From an uncultured Muribaculaceae bacterium (GTDB taxonomy: Bacteria; Bacteroidota; Bacteroidia; Bacteroidales; Muribaculaceae): 5,899 bases of DNA. Numbering within the stretch: position 1 is the first letter of the stretch; each line of letters opens with the position of its first letter. Shown piece after piece: positions 1-4,789 of the stretch. The stretch covers positions 1 to 5,899 of the forward strand of contig CAJTYD010000101.1 in NCBI GenBank assembly GCA_910583775.1, in the 5' to 3' direction. The notes under the pieces are model-generated. The model was not told the origin of the DNA. It searched no databases and was given only the letters and a program-made list of their open reading frames with translations. A program made the translations under genes and the position numbers.

Positions 1-246
1 TCCGATCTGTCCGGGAGCGACGCATATCAGCGACCCGTCCTTATAATCATACCTGCCGCAGCCGTAGGTAAGATCAAGGTCATTGTTATCCTGCACGAAG
101 ATGCCGTAAACCGAATAGTGGTTGAGGCTGTGCCGGATCGGAGATACTTCAGAATAGTCGATGACGGTTATCAACGGATGAGGATCGGTCTGACCCAGAT
201 AGCCGCTGTAATCGGAAGTTTTCTTTATCTTTAATATCTTCGCCAT
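1..246 (-). CDS. AraC-family transcriptional regulator, N-terminal part (runs off left edge)
   Basis: Reading leftward from the ATG at 246, the frame is open to the window edge for 82 codons, so the C-terminal part is outside the window. The visible part has a short variable N-terminus, then a conserved block: HPLITVIDYSEV (about residues 23-34), PIRHSLNHYSVYGIFVQD (36-53), LTYGCGRYDYKDGSLI (59-74) and CVAPGQIG (75-82). From memory this is the cupin-like ligand-binding N-domain of a large Bacteroidetes group of AraC regulators, where VAPGQ closes a beta strand and the two-HTH DNA-binding domain follows about 100 residues later. The DNA-binding half is not visible, so the assignment rests on the N-domain alone. 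The ligand is unknown. The start is supported by a -7-like box (TAACTTCG) 22 bp upstream. It lies on the same strand as the DIP1984 gene, but 340 bp with terminator-like hairpins separate them, so it is probably transcribed independently. Confidence 0.75.
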   Translation of the reverse strand, partial: MAKILKIKKTSDYSGYLGQTDPHPLITVIDYSEVSPIRHSLNHYSVYGIFVQDNNDLDLTYGCGRYDYKDGSLICVAPGQIG

Positions 247-267
247 AGCCAACTGATTGATCAATCG

Positions 268-275
268 CGAAGTTA
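268..275 (-). promoter_or_regulatory. Candidate -7 box of the AraC-family gene
   Basis: On the minus strand the bases read TAACTTCG, one base off the Bacteroidetes consensus TAnnTTTG and 22 bp before the start codon at 246. No clean -33 TTG sits at about 20 bp spacing; a TTTG lies too close (about 11 bp upstream). Position and motif fit a promoter, but the short leader it implies makes this tentative. Confidence 0.35.
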
Positions 276-309
276 CAAAATTTCCTCAAATTTTCCGATA
301 TTTTATCCT

Positions 310-344
310 CCGGATTATTCCGGCTGACAGAATAAAAAGTCAGC
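310..344. repeat. Two abutting inverted repeats upstream of the AraC-family promoter
   Basis: CCGGA-N4-TCCGG occupies 310-323 and GCTGAC-N10-GTCAGC occupies 323-344; both are perfect and they share base 323. They lie 35-70 bp upstream of the candidate -7 box of the AraC-family gene. That is where an activator or autoregulator would bind, although AraC proteins often prefer direct repeats. They could equally be RNA hairpins at the 3' end of a leftward transcript. This is a description, not a demonstrated operator. Confidence 0.35.
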
Positions 345-349
345 GTGGC

Positions 350-379
350 TAAATTAAAAAGAAATCCCGGGGAGCGGGA
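350..379 (-). terminator. Possible intrinsic terminator (leftward)
   Basis: On the minus strand TCCCG-N5-CGGGA (365-379) forms a perfect 5-bp GC-rich stem, followed at once by TTTCTTTTTAATTT. A hairpin plus T-rich tail is the intrinsic terminator pattern. It would insulate the AraC-family gene from leftward transcription entering from the DIP1984 side. Confidence 0.4.
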
Positions 380-469
380 AAAGAAAATATAGCCGAAACG
401 TGGTGATGTATTTTGCCGTTTCTCCTTAGAGATGCCCGATACTCTTGTGCTCTTTGCCTGCCTTGCCCC

Positions 470-494
470 TTGCAAAAACCTGTGGTAAACAGGT
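470..494 (-). terminator. Possible terminator of the DIP1984-family gene (leftward)
   Basis: The minus strand reads ACCTGT-N5-ACAGGT (478-494), a perfect 6-bp stem, followed by TTTTTGC. It lies 93 bp past the stop codon of the DIP1984-family gene. The T run is only five long, so efficiency is uncertain. Confidence 0.4.
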
Positions 495-586
495 AAAGCC
501 ATCATAGTTTTCGAAAAATTTTGTCTCGCCGCTATATGTTGTCCTTTCCCGCCTCCCGGGATAAAATTTCTTTAAGATGAGGCCTG

Positions 587-1045
587 TTATTCCTCTATCA
601 GGTCGGTGGTCCAGCCGATACCCTGTATCTTCAGGTCGAGCTCACGCAGCCTGGCTGCGCTTGAATCATAGAGCTTGCGGAATTCCTTCGCATCGACGAC
701 ACGGACATACTTGATTTCATTCCTGTTATAACGATCCTCGCGCTCCATCAGCTTTGACAGTGCGTCGTTGAGTGAACGGACTTTCATGGAAAGAATGTCC
801 CGCTCAGCCAAAAGCCATGTGAGACTGTGACCGTCTACTATCGTCCTCGTATTGGTGACATTGATAAGATAAATTATTCTTTGCAGCTCCGCAAGAGTGC
901 TGTCAATATCCTTTATCACCTGCTGAGGAGTCTCTACAGGCTGGTCTCCCTCCTGTACTTTCACGCAGTCTCCCAACAGCGATCTCAAATCCTGATATTT
1001 CTTTATCAAAGCTGCCCTTTGGCTTAATGCTTCCGCTAACTTCAT
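587..1045 (-). CDS. DIP1984 family protein
   Basis: This 152-residue protein is full length for the family. It starts MKLAEALSQRAALIKKYQDL, continues with a VQEGDQPVETPQQVIKDID block (about 30-48), a conserved INVTNTRT (61-68) and RNEIKYVRVVD (about 107-117), and ends KIQGIGWTTDLIEE. These blocks match what I recall of the DIP1984 family, named after a Corynebacterium diphtheriae protein and sometimes loosely labelled septicolysin-like. It appears mostly helical with heptad-like charged stretches (1-30, 70-102, 120-142), suggesting a coiled-coil or helical bundle. There is no signal peptide or membrane segment, so it is probably cytoplasmic. No biochemical role is established as far as I know. 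The ATG at 1045 is preceded by an A-rich Bacteroidetes-type leader. It lies 87 bp downstream of the HxlR gene on the same strand, so co-transcription is possible but unproven. Confidence 0.85.
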   Translation of the reverse strand: MKLAEALSQRAALIKKYQDLRSLLGDCVKVQEGDQPVETPQQVIKDIDSTLAELQRIIYLINVTNTRTIVDGHSLTWLLAERDILSMKVRSLNDALSKLMEREDRYNRNEIKYVRVVDAKEFRKLYDSSAARLRELDLKIQGIGWTTDLIEE

Positions 1046-1132
1046 ATCGTTTTTGTTTTTAATTGTTACCTATTCCTATCCTATAATAACAATCGAATAG
1101 CGATAAAGTATGAAAAGGGGCATTGGCGTCTC

Positions 1133-1498
1133 TCATCTTCGCTTCTTAAAGGCCTTGAAATTCTCGATAGCCCAGACAACAAGATTCTCTATATGCGGCA
1201 TCAGGCTGCGGCCCAACCCGGTCAGGGAATATTCAACCCTCGGCGGAATCTCTGCATATAGCTTGCGTGATATCAAGCCGTCCTGCTCCAGGCTCTTAAG
1301 GGTGTCGGCAAGCACTTTTGATGAAATGTCAGGAATGGCCTTGCCTATTTCATTGAATCGTGTTGCTTCATTCTCTGAAAGCACGCATAGAATAAGCATC
1401 GACCACTTGCTTGAAAAGCGAGCGACGATATTCCTGATCGGACAGGATTCGATACCTGTATATTTTTCCAAATTATTTTTTAGTTCCAATCGGTTCAT
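1133..1498 (-). CDS. HxlR-family winged-helix transcriptional regulator
   Basis: This 121-residue single-domain regulator is the usual size for HxlR/MarR-like proteins. The landmarks are all present: CPIRNIVARFSSKWSMLIL (19-37, with the family's conserved Cys at 19 before the KW pair), ATRFNEIGKAIPDISSKVL (45-63, helix-turn-helix), LADTLKSLEQDGLISR (63-78, recognition helix) and PPRVEYSLTGLG (85-96, wing). HxlR proteins bind as dimers to short palindromes; members such as YodB sense quinones or diamide through the N-terminal Cys, so a thiol-redox sensor is plausible here. A second Cys sits at 38. The ATG at 1498 is preferred over an in-frame TTG two codons upstream. The gene is divergent from the cupin gene across 142 bp that contain tandem palindromes, suggesting control of itself and of cupin/flavodoxin. 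The effector is unknown. Confidence 0.92.
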   Translation of the reverse strand: MNRLELKNNLEKYTGIESCPIRNIVARFSSKWSMLILCVLSENEATRFNEIGKAIPDISSKVLADTLKSLEQDGLISRKLYAEIPPRVEYSLTGLGRSLMPHIENLVVWAIENFKAFKKRR

Positions 1499-1510
1499 TT
1501 TCAAGATTAG

Positions 1511-1543
1511 TTACTTTGAAGTAAGCGACTTACAATTATGTAA
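1511..1543. promoter_or_regulatory. Tandem palindromic operator candidates for the HxlR regulator
   Basis: Two copies of TTAC-N6-GTAA occur at 1511-1524 and 1530-1543, exactly 19 bp apart start to start, roughly two helical turns. The first is a stronger palindrome: TTACTT-TG-AAGTAA. They begin 13 bp upstream of the HxlR start codon and lie just upstream of the cupin -33 element. HxlR proteins are known to bind short dyads in such divergent regions, so this is the best candidate for their site. That link is inferred from position and symmetry. Confidence 0.55.
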
Positions 1544-1544
1544 C

Positions 1545-1558
1545 GTCTTGTAAAAGAC
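1545..1558. repeat. Inverted repeat overlapping the cupin -33 region
   Basis: GTCTT-N4-AAGAC is a perfect 5-bp inverted repeat. It covers the TTG at 1548-1550 proposed as the -33 element of the cupin promoter. Binding here would block that promoter, but the motif differs from the neighbouring TTAC-N6-GTAA sites and may be fortuitous. Confidence 0.3.
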
Positions 1559-1578
1559 AAAATTATATTATAACTTTG
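1548..1578 (+). promoter_or_regulatory. Cupin-gene promoter, Bacteroidetes type
   Basis: TTG at 1548-1550, a 20-bp spacer and TAACTTTG at 1571-1578 match the Bacteroidetes primary-sigma consensus (TTTG near -33, TAnnTTTG near -7) with normal spacing. Transcription would begin near 1584, giving a leader of about 55-60 nt before the cupin ATG at 1641. This is the clearest promoter in the window. Confidence 0.75.
1558..1565 (-). promoter_or_regulatory. Candidate -7 box for the HxlR gene (proximal)
   Basis: The minus strand reads TAATTTTG, a match to TAnnTTTG. Transcription leftward would start near 1552, placing both TTAC-N6-GTAA dyads inside the first 45 transcribed bases, where a bound repressor would block its own gene. 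The -33 element is weak (a T-rich TTTTTC near 1586-1590). A second leftward box at 1609-1616 is an alternative. Confidence 0.4.
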
Positions 1579-1616
1579 CACTGTGAAAAAGAAAGCGTTT
1601 TTCCGTTGCAAAGTTA
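1571..1616. repeat. 46-bp near-palindrome with inward-facing -7 boxes
   Basis: TAACTTTGCA at 1571-1580 is repeated perfectly inverted as TGCAAAGTTA at 1607-1616. Nested inside is a second perfect pair, GAAAAA (1585-1590) and TTTTTC (1598-1603). Each outer arm contains TAACTTTG, so consensus -7 boxes face each other: the left one reads toward the cupin gene, the right one toward the HxlR gene. The right box has only a weak GTTT at the expected -33 position (1637-1640). Confidence 0.6.
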
Positions 1617-1640
1617 CTAATTATTTAAAACATAAAAAAC

Positions 1641-2051
1641 ATGAATGAAGTAAAAGTTCTAAATTCAGGAGAAAAATTTTCTCACGTCTCTGTCGGCAAT
1701 CTTCATGGCTTTGAAGGCAAACAGTTTGTAAAGGATTCAACCGGCGCCACATCATGTGAAATATCCTTCGGTACGCTGCCGACAGGAGCTGCCGTTCCGT
1801 TCTTCCACAGCCATAAGGCTAACGAAGAGAACTATATCATCCTCTCCGGAGAAGGCAAGTTTCAGGTTAACGACGAGGTATTCGACATTGCGGAGGGTTC
1901 CGTAATTCGTGTCGCCACAAACTGCGACCGCAACCTCAAATGCACGTCCGCCCTTCCGATGACCTACATCTGTATTCAGGCAAAAGAGGGAAGCCTCGGC
2001 GGCTACACAATGACCGATGCTGAAGTAACCGAAAGAGAGAATCTTCTTTAA
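1641..2051 (+). CDS. Small single-domain cupin protein
   Basis: This 136-residue protein is one cupin beta-barrel. Motif 1 is PFFHSHKANEENYIILSGEG (53-72), with H56, H58 and E62/E63 as the metal-ligand set. Motif 2 (NDEVFDIAEGSVIRVATN, 77-94) lacks the usual second-motif His; I recall this loss in the related Bacteroidetes cupins that end in IQA(K/R)E..L..YT. The tail here, YICIQAKEGSLGGYTMTDAE (109-128), matches that group. There is no signal peptide, so it is cytoplasmic. With a reduced ligand set it may bind metal weakly or act as a small-molecule binding or isomerase-like protein; the substrate is unknown. It is divergent from the HxlR gene and behind the best promoter in the window, so it is probably the main HxlR target. 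Relatives often sit beside HxlR and flavodoxin genes, as here. Confidence 0.85.
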   Translation: MNEVKVLNSGEKFSHVSVGNLHGFEGKQFVKDSTGATSCEISFGTLPTGAAVPFFHSHKANEENYIILSGEGKFQVNDEVFDIAEGSVIRVATNCDRNLKCTSALPMTYICIQAKEGSLGGYTMTDAEVTERENLL

Positions 2052-2090
2052 TATATCCTCCTTAAGAAATAAAATATAGGAACGAATCCA

Positions 2091-2138
2091 GGCAAAGGAC
2101 TCAGGGCGGAGAGACAGCACGGTTCTCCGCCCTTTGCC
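2091..2138. repeat. Extended stem-loop after the cupin gene
   Basis: GGGCGGAGA (2104-2112) pairs perfectly with TCTCCGCCC (2124-2132) over an 11-nt loop. Outside it, GGCAAAG (2091-2097) can pair with CTTTGCC (2132-2138), leaving a 7-nt bulge on the 5' side. It begins 40 bp past the cupin stop. No T run follows on either strand, so a Rho-independent terminator is not well supported. It may stabilise the 3' end or attenuate read-through into the flavodoxin gene. Confidence 0.5.
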
Positions 2139-2145
2139 TCTTACC

Positions 2146-2161
2146 TGACAATGTATTGTCA
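2146..2161. repeat. Perfect 7-2-7 palindrome upstream of the flavodoxin gene
   Basis: TGACAAT-GT-ATTGTCA is a perfect 7-bp inverted repeat with a 2-bp centre, about 62 bp upstream of the flavodoxin -7 box. The compact symmetry suits a dimeric regulator. It does not match the TTAC-N6-GTAA dyads near the HxlR gene, so a different protein would be expected. Confidence 0.4.
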
Positions 2162-2175
2162 ACATCTGTGAAATT

Positions 2176-2188
2176 GGTAACGATTACC
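2176..2188. repeat. GGTAA-N3-TTACC inverted repeat
   Basis: This perfect 5-bp inverted repeat lies about 35 bp upstream of the flavodoxin -7 box, just before its -33 region. It uses the same GTAA/TTAC letters as the HxlR-region dyads but in the opposite arrangement (GTAA first, 3-bp centre). It is an operator candidate only. Confidence 0.3.
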
Positions 2189-2194
2189 TTAATA

Positions 2195-2230
2195 TTGTAA
2201 ACTATCCTTATGGTTTCTTTTGTATTTTTG
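2195..2230 (+). promoter_or_regulatory. Flavodoxin-gene promoter, Bacteroidetes type
   Basis: TATTTTTG at 2223-2230 is a full match to TAnnTTTG, 26 bp before the ATG at 2257. A TTG at 2195-2197 could be the -33 element, but the 25-bp spacer is longer than usual. This suggests the flavodoxin has its own promoter besides any read-through from the cupin gene. Confidence 0.5.
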
Positions 2231-2256
2231 CAAATGCAATAATAATTAAGTTTAAA

Positions 2257-2820
2257 ATGAAAAAATTAATGATAATTGTCGCGGCAGCCATCACATTCTG
2301 TTTTGCCGCCTGCGGCCAGAACAATCAGAAACAAAAGGTTATGGATAAAAAAGTAATCGTGACTTATTTCTCGGCCACTGGAACGACCGAAAGAGTCGCT
2401 AAAGAAATCGCCAAAGCGGCGAATGCCGATATTCTTGAGATCGAGCCTGTTCAGCCGTATACCTCCGCCGACCTTGACTGGACCGACAACAAATCGCGCA
2501 GTTCTGTGGAGATGCACGATCTCGCTTTCCGCCCCGCGATTAGGGAAGTCGATAAAAACCTTGCCGATTATGACATGATCTTCATCGGCTATCCGATCTG
2601 GTGGGATCTTGCGCCGACCGTTGTAAACACTTTCATCGAAAGCCACAATCTTAATGGCAAGACCGTCATCCCCTTTGCCACATCCGGAGGAAGCGGCGTG
2701 AGAAACAGCGCTCTCCAGCTTAATAAACAGTATCCCGACATAAACTGGAAAGAGGGTAAACTTCTGAACTCCCCCTCGTCAGCCACGATCAGCAAATGGG
2801 TTGAGTCACTGAACCTATAA
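2257..2820 (+). CDS. Flavodoxin (flavodoxin_4-like) with lipoprotein signal peptide
   Basis: This 187-residue protein begins with a type II signal peptide: MKK, a hydrophobic core (5-18) and a lipobox FAAC with the acylated Cys at 19. A short linker (GQNNQKQKVM) leads to a complete flavodoxin domain from about 31. The FMN phosphate loop is SATGTT (39-44), a ribityl/isoalloxazine loop is GYPIWWDLAP (111-120) and a third loop is TSGGSG (142-147). The fold should bind FMN and shuttle one or two electrons. The signal peptide predicts a membrane-anchored, periplasm-facing protein. No acidic residues follow the Cys, so the known Bacteroidetes surface-export signal is absent. An internal Met at 29 would give a cytoplasmic form of classical length, but the promoter and the ATG at 2257 favour the long form. 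Similar lipoprotein flavodoxins occur in Bacteroidales. The partner and substrate are unknown. Confidence 0.9.
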   Translation: MKKLMIIVAAAITFCFAACGQNNQKQKVMDKKVIVTYFSATGTTERVAKEIAKAANADILEIEPVQPYTSADLDWTDNKSRSSVEMHDLAFRPAIREVDKNLADYDMIFIGYPIWWDLAPTVVNTFIESHNLNGKTVIPFATSGGSGVRNSALQLNKQYPDINWKEGKLLNSPSSATISKWVESLNL

Positions 2821-2878
2821 GAAAAAACTCCTCTACCTTTCATAATTTATACATCCCGTCATAAATGGAATAGTATAG

Positions 2879-2922
2879 AGTGCGTCTGATTGATAATTAA
2901 TTCGGCGCACTTTTTTATTTTT
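2879..2922 (+). terminator. Strong intrinsic terminator after the flavodoxin gene
   Basis: AGTGCG at 2879-2884 pairs with CGCACT at 2906-2911, and the stem extends inward to about 13 positions (2879-2891 with 2899-2911) with one mismatch and two G-T pairs over a 7-nt loop. TTTTTATTTTTT follows immediately. It ends the flavodoxin transcript and separates it from the recombinase gene. Confidence 0.85.
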
Positions 2923-2946
2923 TAGCCATGATAATGTTGTCTTGAA

Positions 2947-2954
2947 TTACTTTG
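2947..2954 (+). promoter_or_regulatory. Candidate -7 box of the recombinase gene
   Basis: TTACTTTG matches TAnnTTTG at all but one position, 26 bp before the ATG at 2980. It is preceded by a T-rich stretch but no clean TTG at 20-bp spacing. With a strong terminator just upstream, the recombinase needs its own promoter, and this is the best candidate. Confidence 0.4.
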
Positions 2955-2979
2955 CATATAAATTCTAAAACAACAGTTT

Positions 2980-4185
2980 ATGGCATCAATAAAAGTAAAA
3001 TTCCGTCCCTCCTCTGTCGATGGAAACGAAGGATCGATCTATTATCAGATCATTCATGAAAGAAAAGTGAGACAGCTTCCCACTAATTACAAAATCTTTC
3101 CCAAAGAATGGGACGAGAACCGGTCAACGGTTGTCTCCCCGTTGAAAAGTGACCGTAAAAATTATATTCTATCTATAAAGGAACGTCTGCGCTGGGGGAT
3201 GGACTGCCTGATCCGAATCGAACACGAGCTGGATGGCAAAGGACTGGCATATACAGCCGATGACATAATAGAAGAATATTGCCGTTATGAGCGGGAATAC
3301 TCACTTTTCAACTATATGGAGGAGATTATTACAAGACTTAAACTCAACGGCAAGGAAAGGACTTCCGAGACTTACAGATCTTCTCTCAACAGTTTTAAAA
3401 AATTCCGCAACGACAAAGACATCCTGCTTGAGTTCATCACCCCCGAGATCATGGAGAGTTACCAGGCATGGCTCAAGAAACGAAGCGTGGCCTCCAATAC
3501 GATTTCATTCTACAGCCGTATACTTCGGGCCGTATATAACAGAGCTGTTGAAAACGGAATCACTGAAAACCGACATCCCTTCCGTCGTGTCTACACCGGC
3601 GTTGATAAAACAGTAAAACGGGCATTACCTTTGAAAGAGGTCAGAAAGATCAGGATGCTTGACCTCAGGAAAAATCCGGCCCTCGACTTTGCACGCGACA
3701 TGTTCCTGATGAGTTTCTACCTCCGCGGCATGAGTTTCATCGATATGGCGTTTCTGAAAAAGACAGACAGGCAAAACGGATACATAATGTACCGCCGCCG
3801 CAAAACCGGTCAGCCGCTTATTATTGAATGGACAAAGGAAATGCAGCTGATTCTCGACAAATATCCTGAAAACATGAGTGATTACCTCTTTCCCATTATC
3901 CGCCAGTCTGCCGATGACGAACGGCGCGTCTACCACAACGCGTCCTATAACATCAACCACCATCTTAAGAAAATAGCCGAGATGATAGGCATTACAATGC
4001 CGCTTACCCTTTATGTGGCGCGCCACAGCTGGGCTTCGGCAGCAAAATCCAAAGGAATACCCGTTTCGGTGATTTCCGAAGGCATGGGCCATGAAAGCGA
4101 GAAAACCACCCGCATTTACCTCGCCAGCCTCGACACCTCCGTCGTAGACCGTGCCAACGCCCTCATCATCAAATCCCTGAAATAG
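2980..4185 (+). CDS. Tyrosine recombinase (site-specific integrase/invertase, Bacteroidetes type)
   Basis: This complete 401-residue enzyme has three regions. An arm-binding-like N-domain (about 1-90) opens MASIKVKFRPSSVDGNEGSI; a SAM-like core-binding domain spans about 105-205; the catalytic domain covers about 215-395. Visible active-site residues are R249 (LRGMSFIDMAFL), K275 (RRRKTGQP), R348 within YVARHSWAS, H371 (GMGHES) and nucleophile Y380 (TTRIYLASLD). The usual HxxR is YxxR (Y345), which I recall as normal for this Bacteroidetes group. The enzyme should cut and rejoin DNA through 3'-phosphotyrosine links. Relatives include integrases of conjugative or mobilisable elements and invertases that flip promoters in Bacteroides; sequence alone does not say which this is. 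It sits between two terminators as its own unit. No excisionase, relaxase, tRNA or second recombinase is visible. Confidence 0.93.
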   Translation: MASIKVKFRPSSVDGNEGSIYYQIIHERKVRQLPTNYKIFPKEWDENRSTVVSPLKSDRKNYILSIKERLRWGMDCLIRIEHELDGKGLAYTADDIIEEYCRYEREYSLFNYMEEIITRLKLNGKERTSETYRSSLNSFKKFRNDKDILLEFITPEIMESYQAWLKKRSVASNTISFYSRILRAVYNRAVENGITENRHPFRRVYTGVDKTVKRALPLKEVRKIRMLDLRKNPALDFARDMFLMSFYLRGMSFIDMAFLKKTDRQNGYIMYRRRKTGQPLIIEWTKEMQLILDKYPENMSDYLFPIIRQSADDERRVYHNASYNINHHLKKIAEMIGITMPLTLYVARHSWASAAKSKGIPVSVISEGMGHESEKTTRIYLASLDTSVVDRANALIIKSLK

Positions 4186-4208
4186 TCCTCATCCAATATT
4201 CATGAAAG

Positions 4209-4243
4209 CCCCGGCACCATTCGGTTCCGAGGTTTCTTTAATT
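4209..4243 (+). terminator. Intrinsic terminator after the recombinase gene
   Basis: CCCCGGCACC (4209-4218) pairs with GGTTCCGAGG (4223-4232) over a 4-nt loop with two mismatches, followed by TTTCTTTAATTT. It lies 23 bp past the recombinase stop codon, and hairpin plus T-rich tail fits a Rho-independent terminator. Confidence 0.65.
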
Positions 4244-4257
4244 TGCTGCCTCAAATT
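4240..4257. repeat. AATTTG-N6-CAAATT inverted repeat beside the recombinase gene
   Basis: This perfect 6-6-6 inverted repeat directly follows the terminator of the recombinase gene. Two short inverted arms around a 6-8 bp centre is the general layout of a tyrosine-recombinase core site, but the arms are short and AT-rich, and no second copy was found in the window. Treat it as a weak att-site candidate. Confidence 0.25.
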
Positions 4258-4296
4258 GTTGATGCAAAAAAACCTGCTATGCGACCTAAAAAGATA

Positions 4297-4304
4297 TATA
4301 TTTG
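4297..4304 (+). promoter_or_regulatory. Candidate -7 box of the first DUF4405 gene
   Basis: TATATTTG is a full match to TAnnTTTG, 75 bp before the ATG at 4380. The -33 region is weak (CTG near 4275). The box overlaps the farthest upstream in-frame TTG, which argues against translation starting there. Confidence 0.5.
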
Positions 4305-4379
4305 TTTATAAAGTTAAGGAAGACTGTTTCAAAATGTAGAATATCAGAAAAGAGGGTATCCTATAAAAGTAAAAGTTCA

Positions 4380-4787
4380 ATGAAAAAGCTAACCGACATA
4401 TTGGCGATATTGTGCCTGATCGCAGCGATCATCACAGGTTTCATACTCCATAAAGAGGTGAATCATCTTTACATATATAACGATGCGGCTACCTGGACAA
4501 TCCATGAGATTGCAGGACTGTCGCTTACCGTGTTGGTAGCTTTACATTGCACGGAGCATAAGTCATGGTTCCGGAATTACAGAAAAATTGCCGCCCAAAA
4601 GATAACAGTCTCTACCATACTGCTCGCTACCGGCATTCTGATTCTTGCAACCGGTATCGCCCTTATGGCGGGCAGTCGGTCCCACTTTATCTCCATCCTC
4701 CACTATGCGCTTGGCATCCTCTTCACTCTGCTCGCCATATTCCACGTGGCTAAGCGCTGGAAAATGCTCAAAACCATGTTTAAATAG
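4380..4787 (+). CDS. DUF4405-type four-helix membrane protein, putative di-haem cytochrome b
   Basis: Counting from the ATG at 4380 the protein has 135 residues and four likely membrane helices (about 4-24, 42-58, 77-97 and 104-123). His residues are placed strikingly: H42 and H56 in helix 2, and H108 and H122 in helix 4, each pair 14 positions apart. This HX13H spacing on two helices is how membrane cytochromes b hold two haems, one near each face. Other His are 24, 29, 60 and 102. DUF4405 is known for conserved His in a small membrane bundle; a haem role is inferred. The frame stays open to a TTG at 4302, but that lies in the promoter box and would add a polar, basic 26-residue extension, so the ATG is preferred. 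A paralogue lies at 5183-5596. The stop is 2 bp from the stop of a convergent small gene. Confidence 0.82.
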   Translation: MKKLTDILAILCLIAAIITGFILHKEVNHLYIYNDAATWTIHEIAGLSLTVLVALHCTEHKSWFRNYRKIAAQKITVSTILLATGILILATGIALMAGSRSHFISILHYALGILFTLLAIFHVAKRWKMLKTMFK

Positions 4788-4789
4788 AC

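Larger units (their letters stand above)
247..586. other. Intergenic region without a convincing gene
   Basis: These 340 bp between the AraC-family start and the DIP1984 stop hold no supportable coding frame. A leftward open frame begins at 505 but runs into the AraC-family gene out of frame. What is present is a set of short perfect inverted repeats (310-323, 323-344, 365-379, 478-494 and 547-561), two with leftward T tails, plus the AraC-family promoter candidate. The piece 380-470 lies between the two terminator-like hairpins and is purine-rich on the minus strand. No promoter for a small RNA was recognised there. Confidence 0.5.

Noticed and set aside
149..505. Leftward 118-codon open frame
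   Set aside because: It runs from the hairpin-rich intergenic DNA into the AraC-family gene out of frame, has no recognisable motif, and the in-frame AraC N-domain is far better supported.
1110..1553. Rightward open frame antisense to the HxlR gene
   Set aside because: It is the complement of a clear HxlR coding sequence and crosses the operator region; composition is typical of an antisense shadow.
1752..2165. Leftward open frame over the cupin gene
   Set aside because: Antisense to a well-supported cupin and reaching into the stem-loop region; no protein motif.
2821..2979. Possible tRNA or att site at the left side of the recombinase gene
   Set aside because: The only structure found is the intrinsic terminator; no cloverleaf, CCA end or repeat shared with the 3' side of the gene was seen.
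3625..4092. Leftward open frame inside the recombinase gene
   Set aside because: Antisense to the intact catalytic domain; the His-rich sequence is a by-product of the other strand.
4302..4379. N-terminal extension of the first DUF4405 protein from a TTG codon
   Set aside because: The TTG lies inside the TATATTTG promoter box, and the extension is polar and basic, unlike the membrane protein that starts cleanly at ATG 4380.
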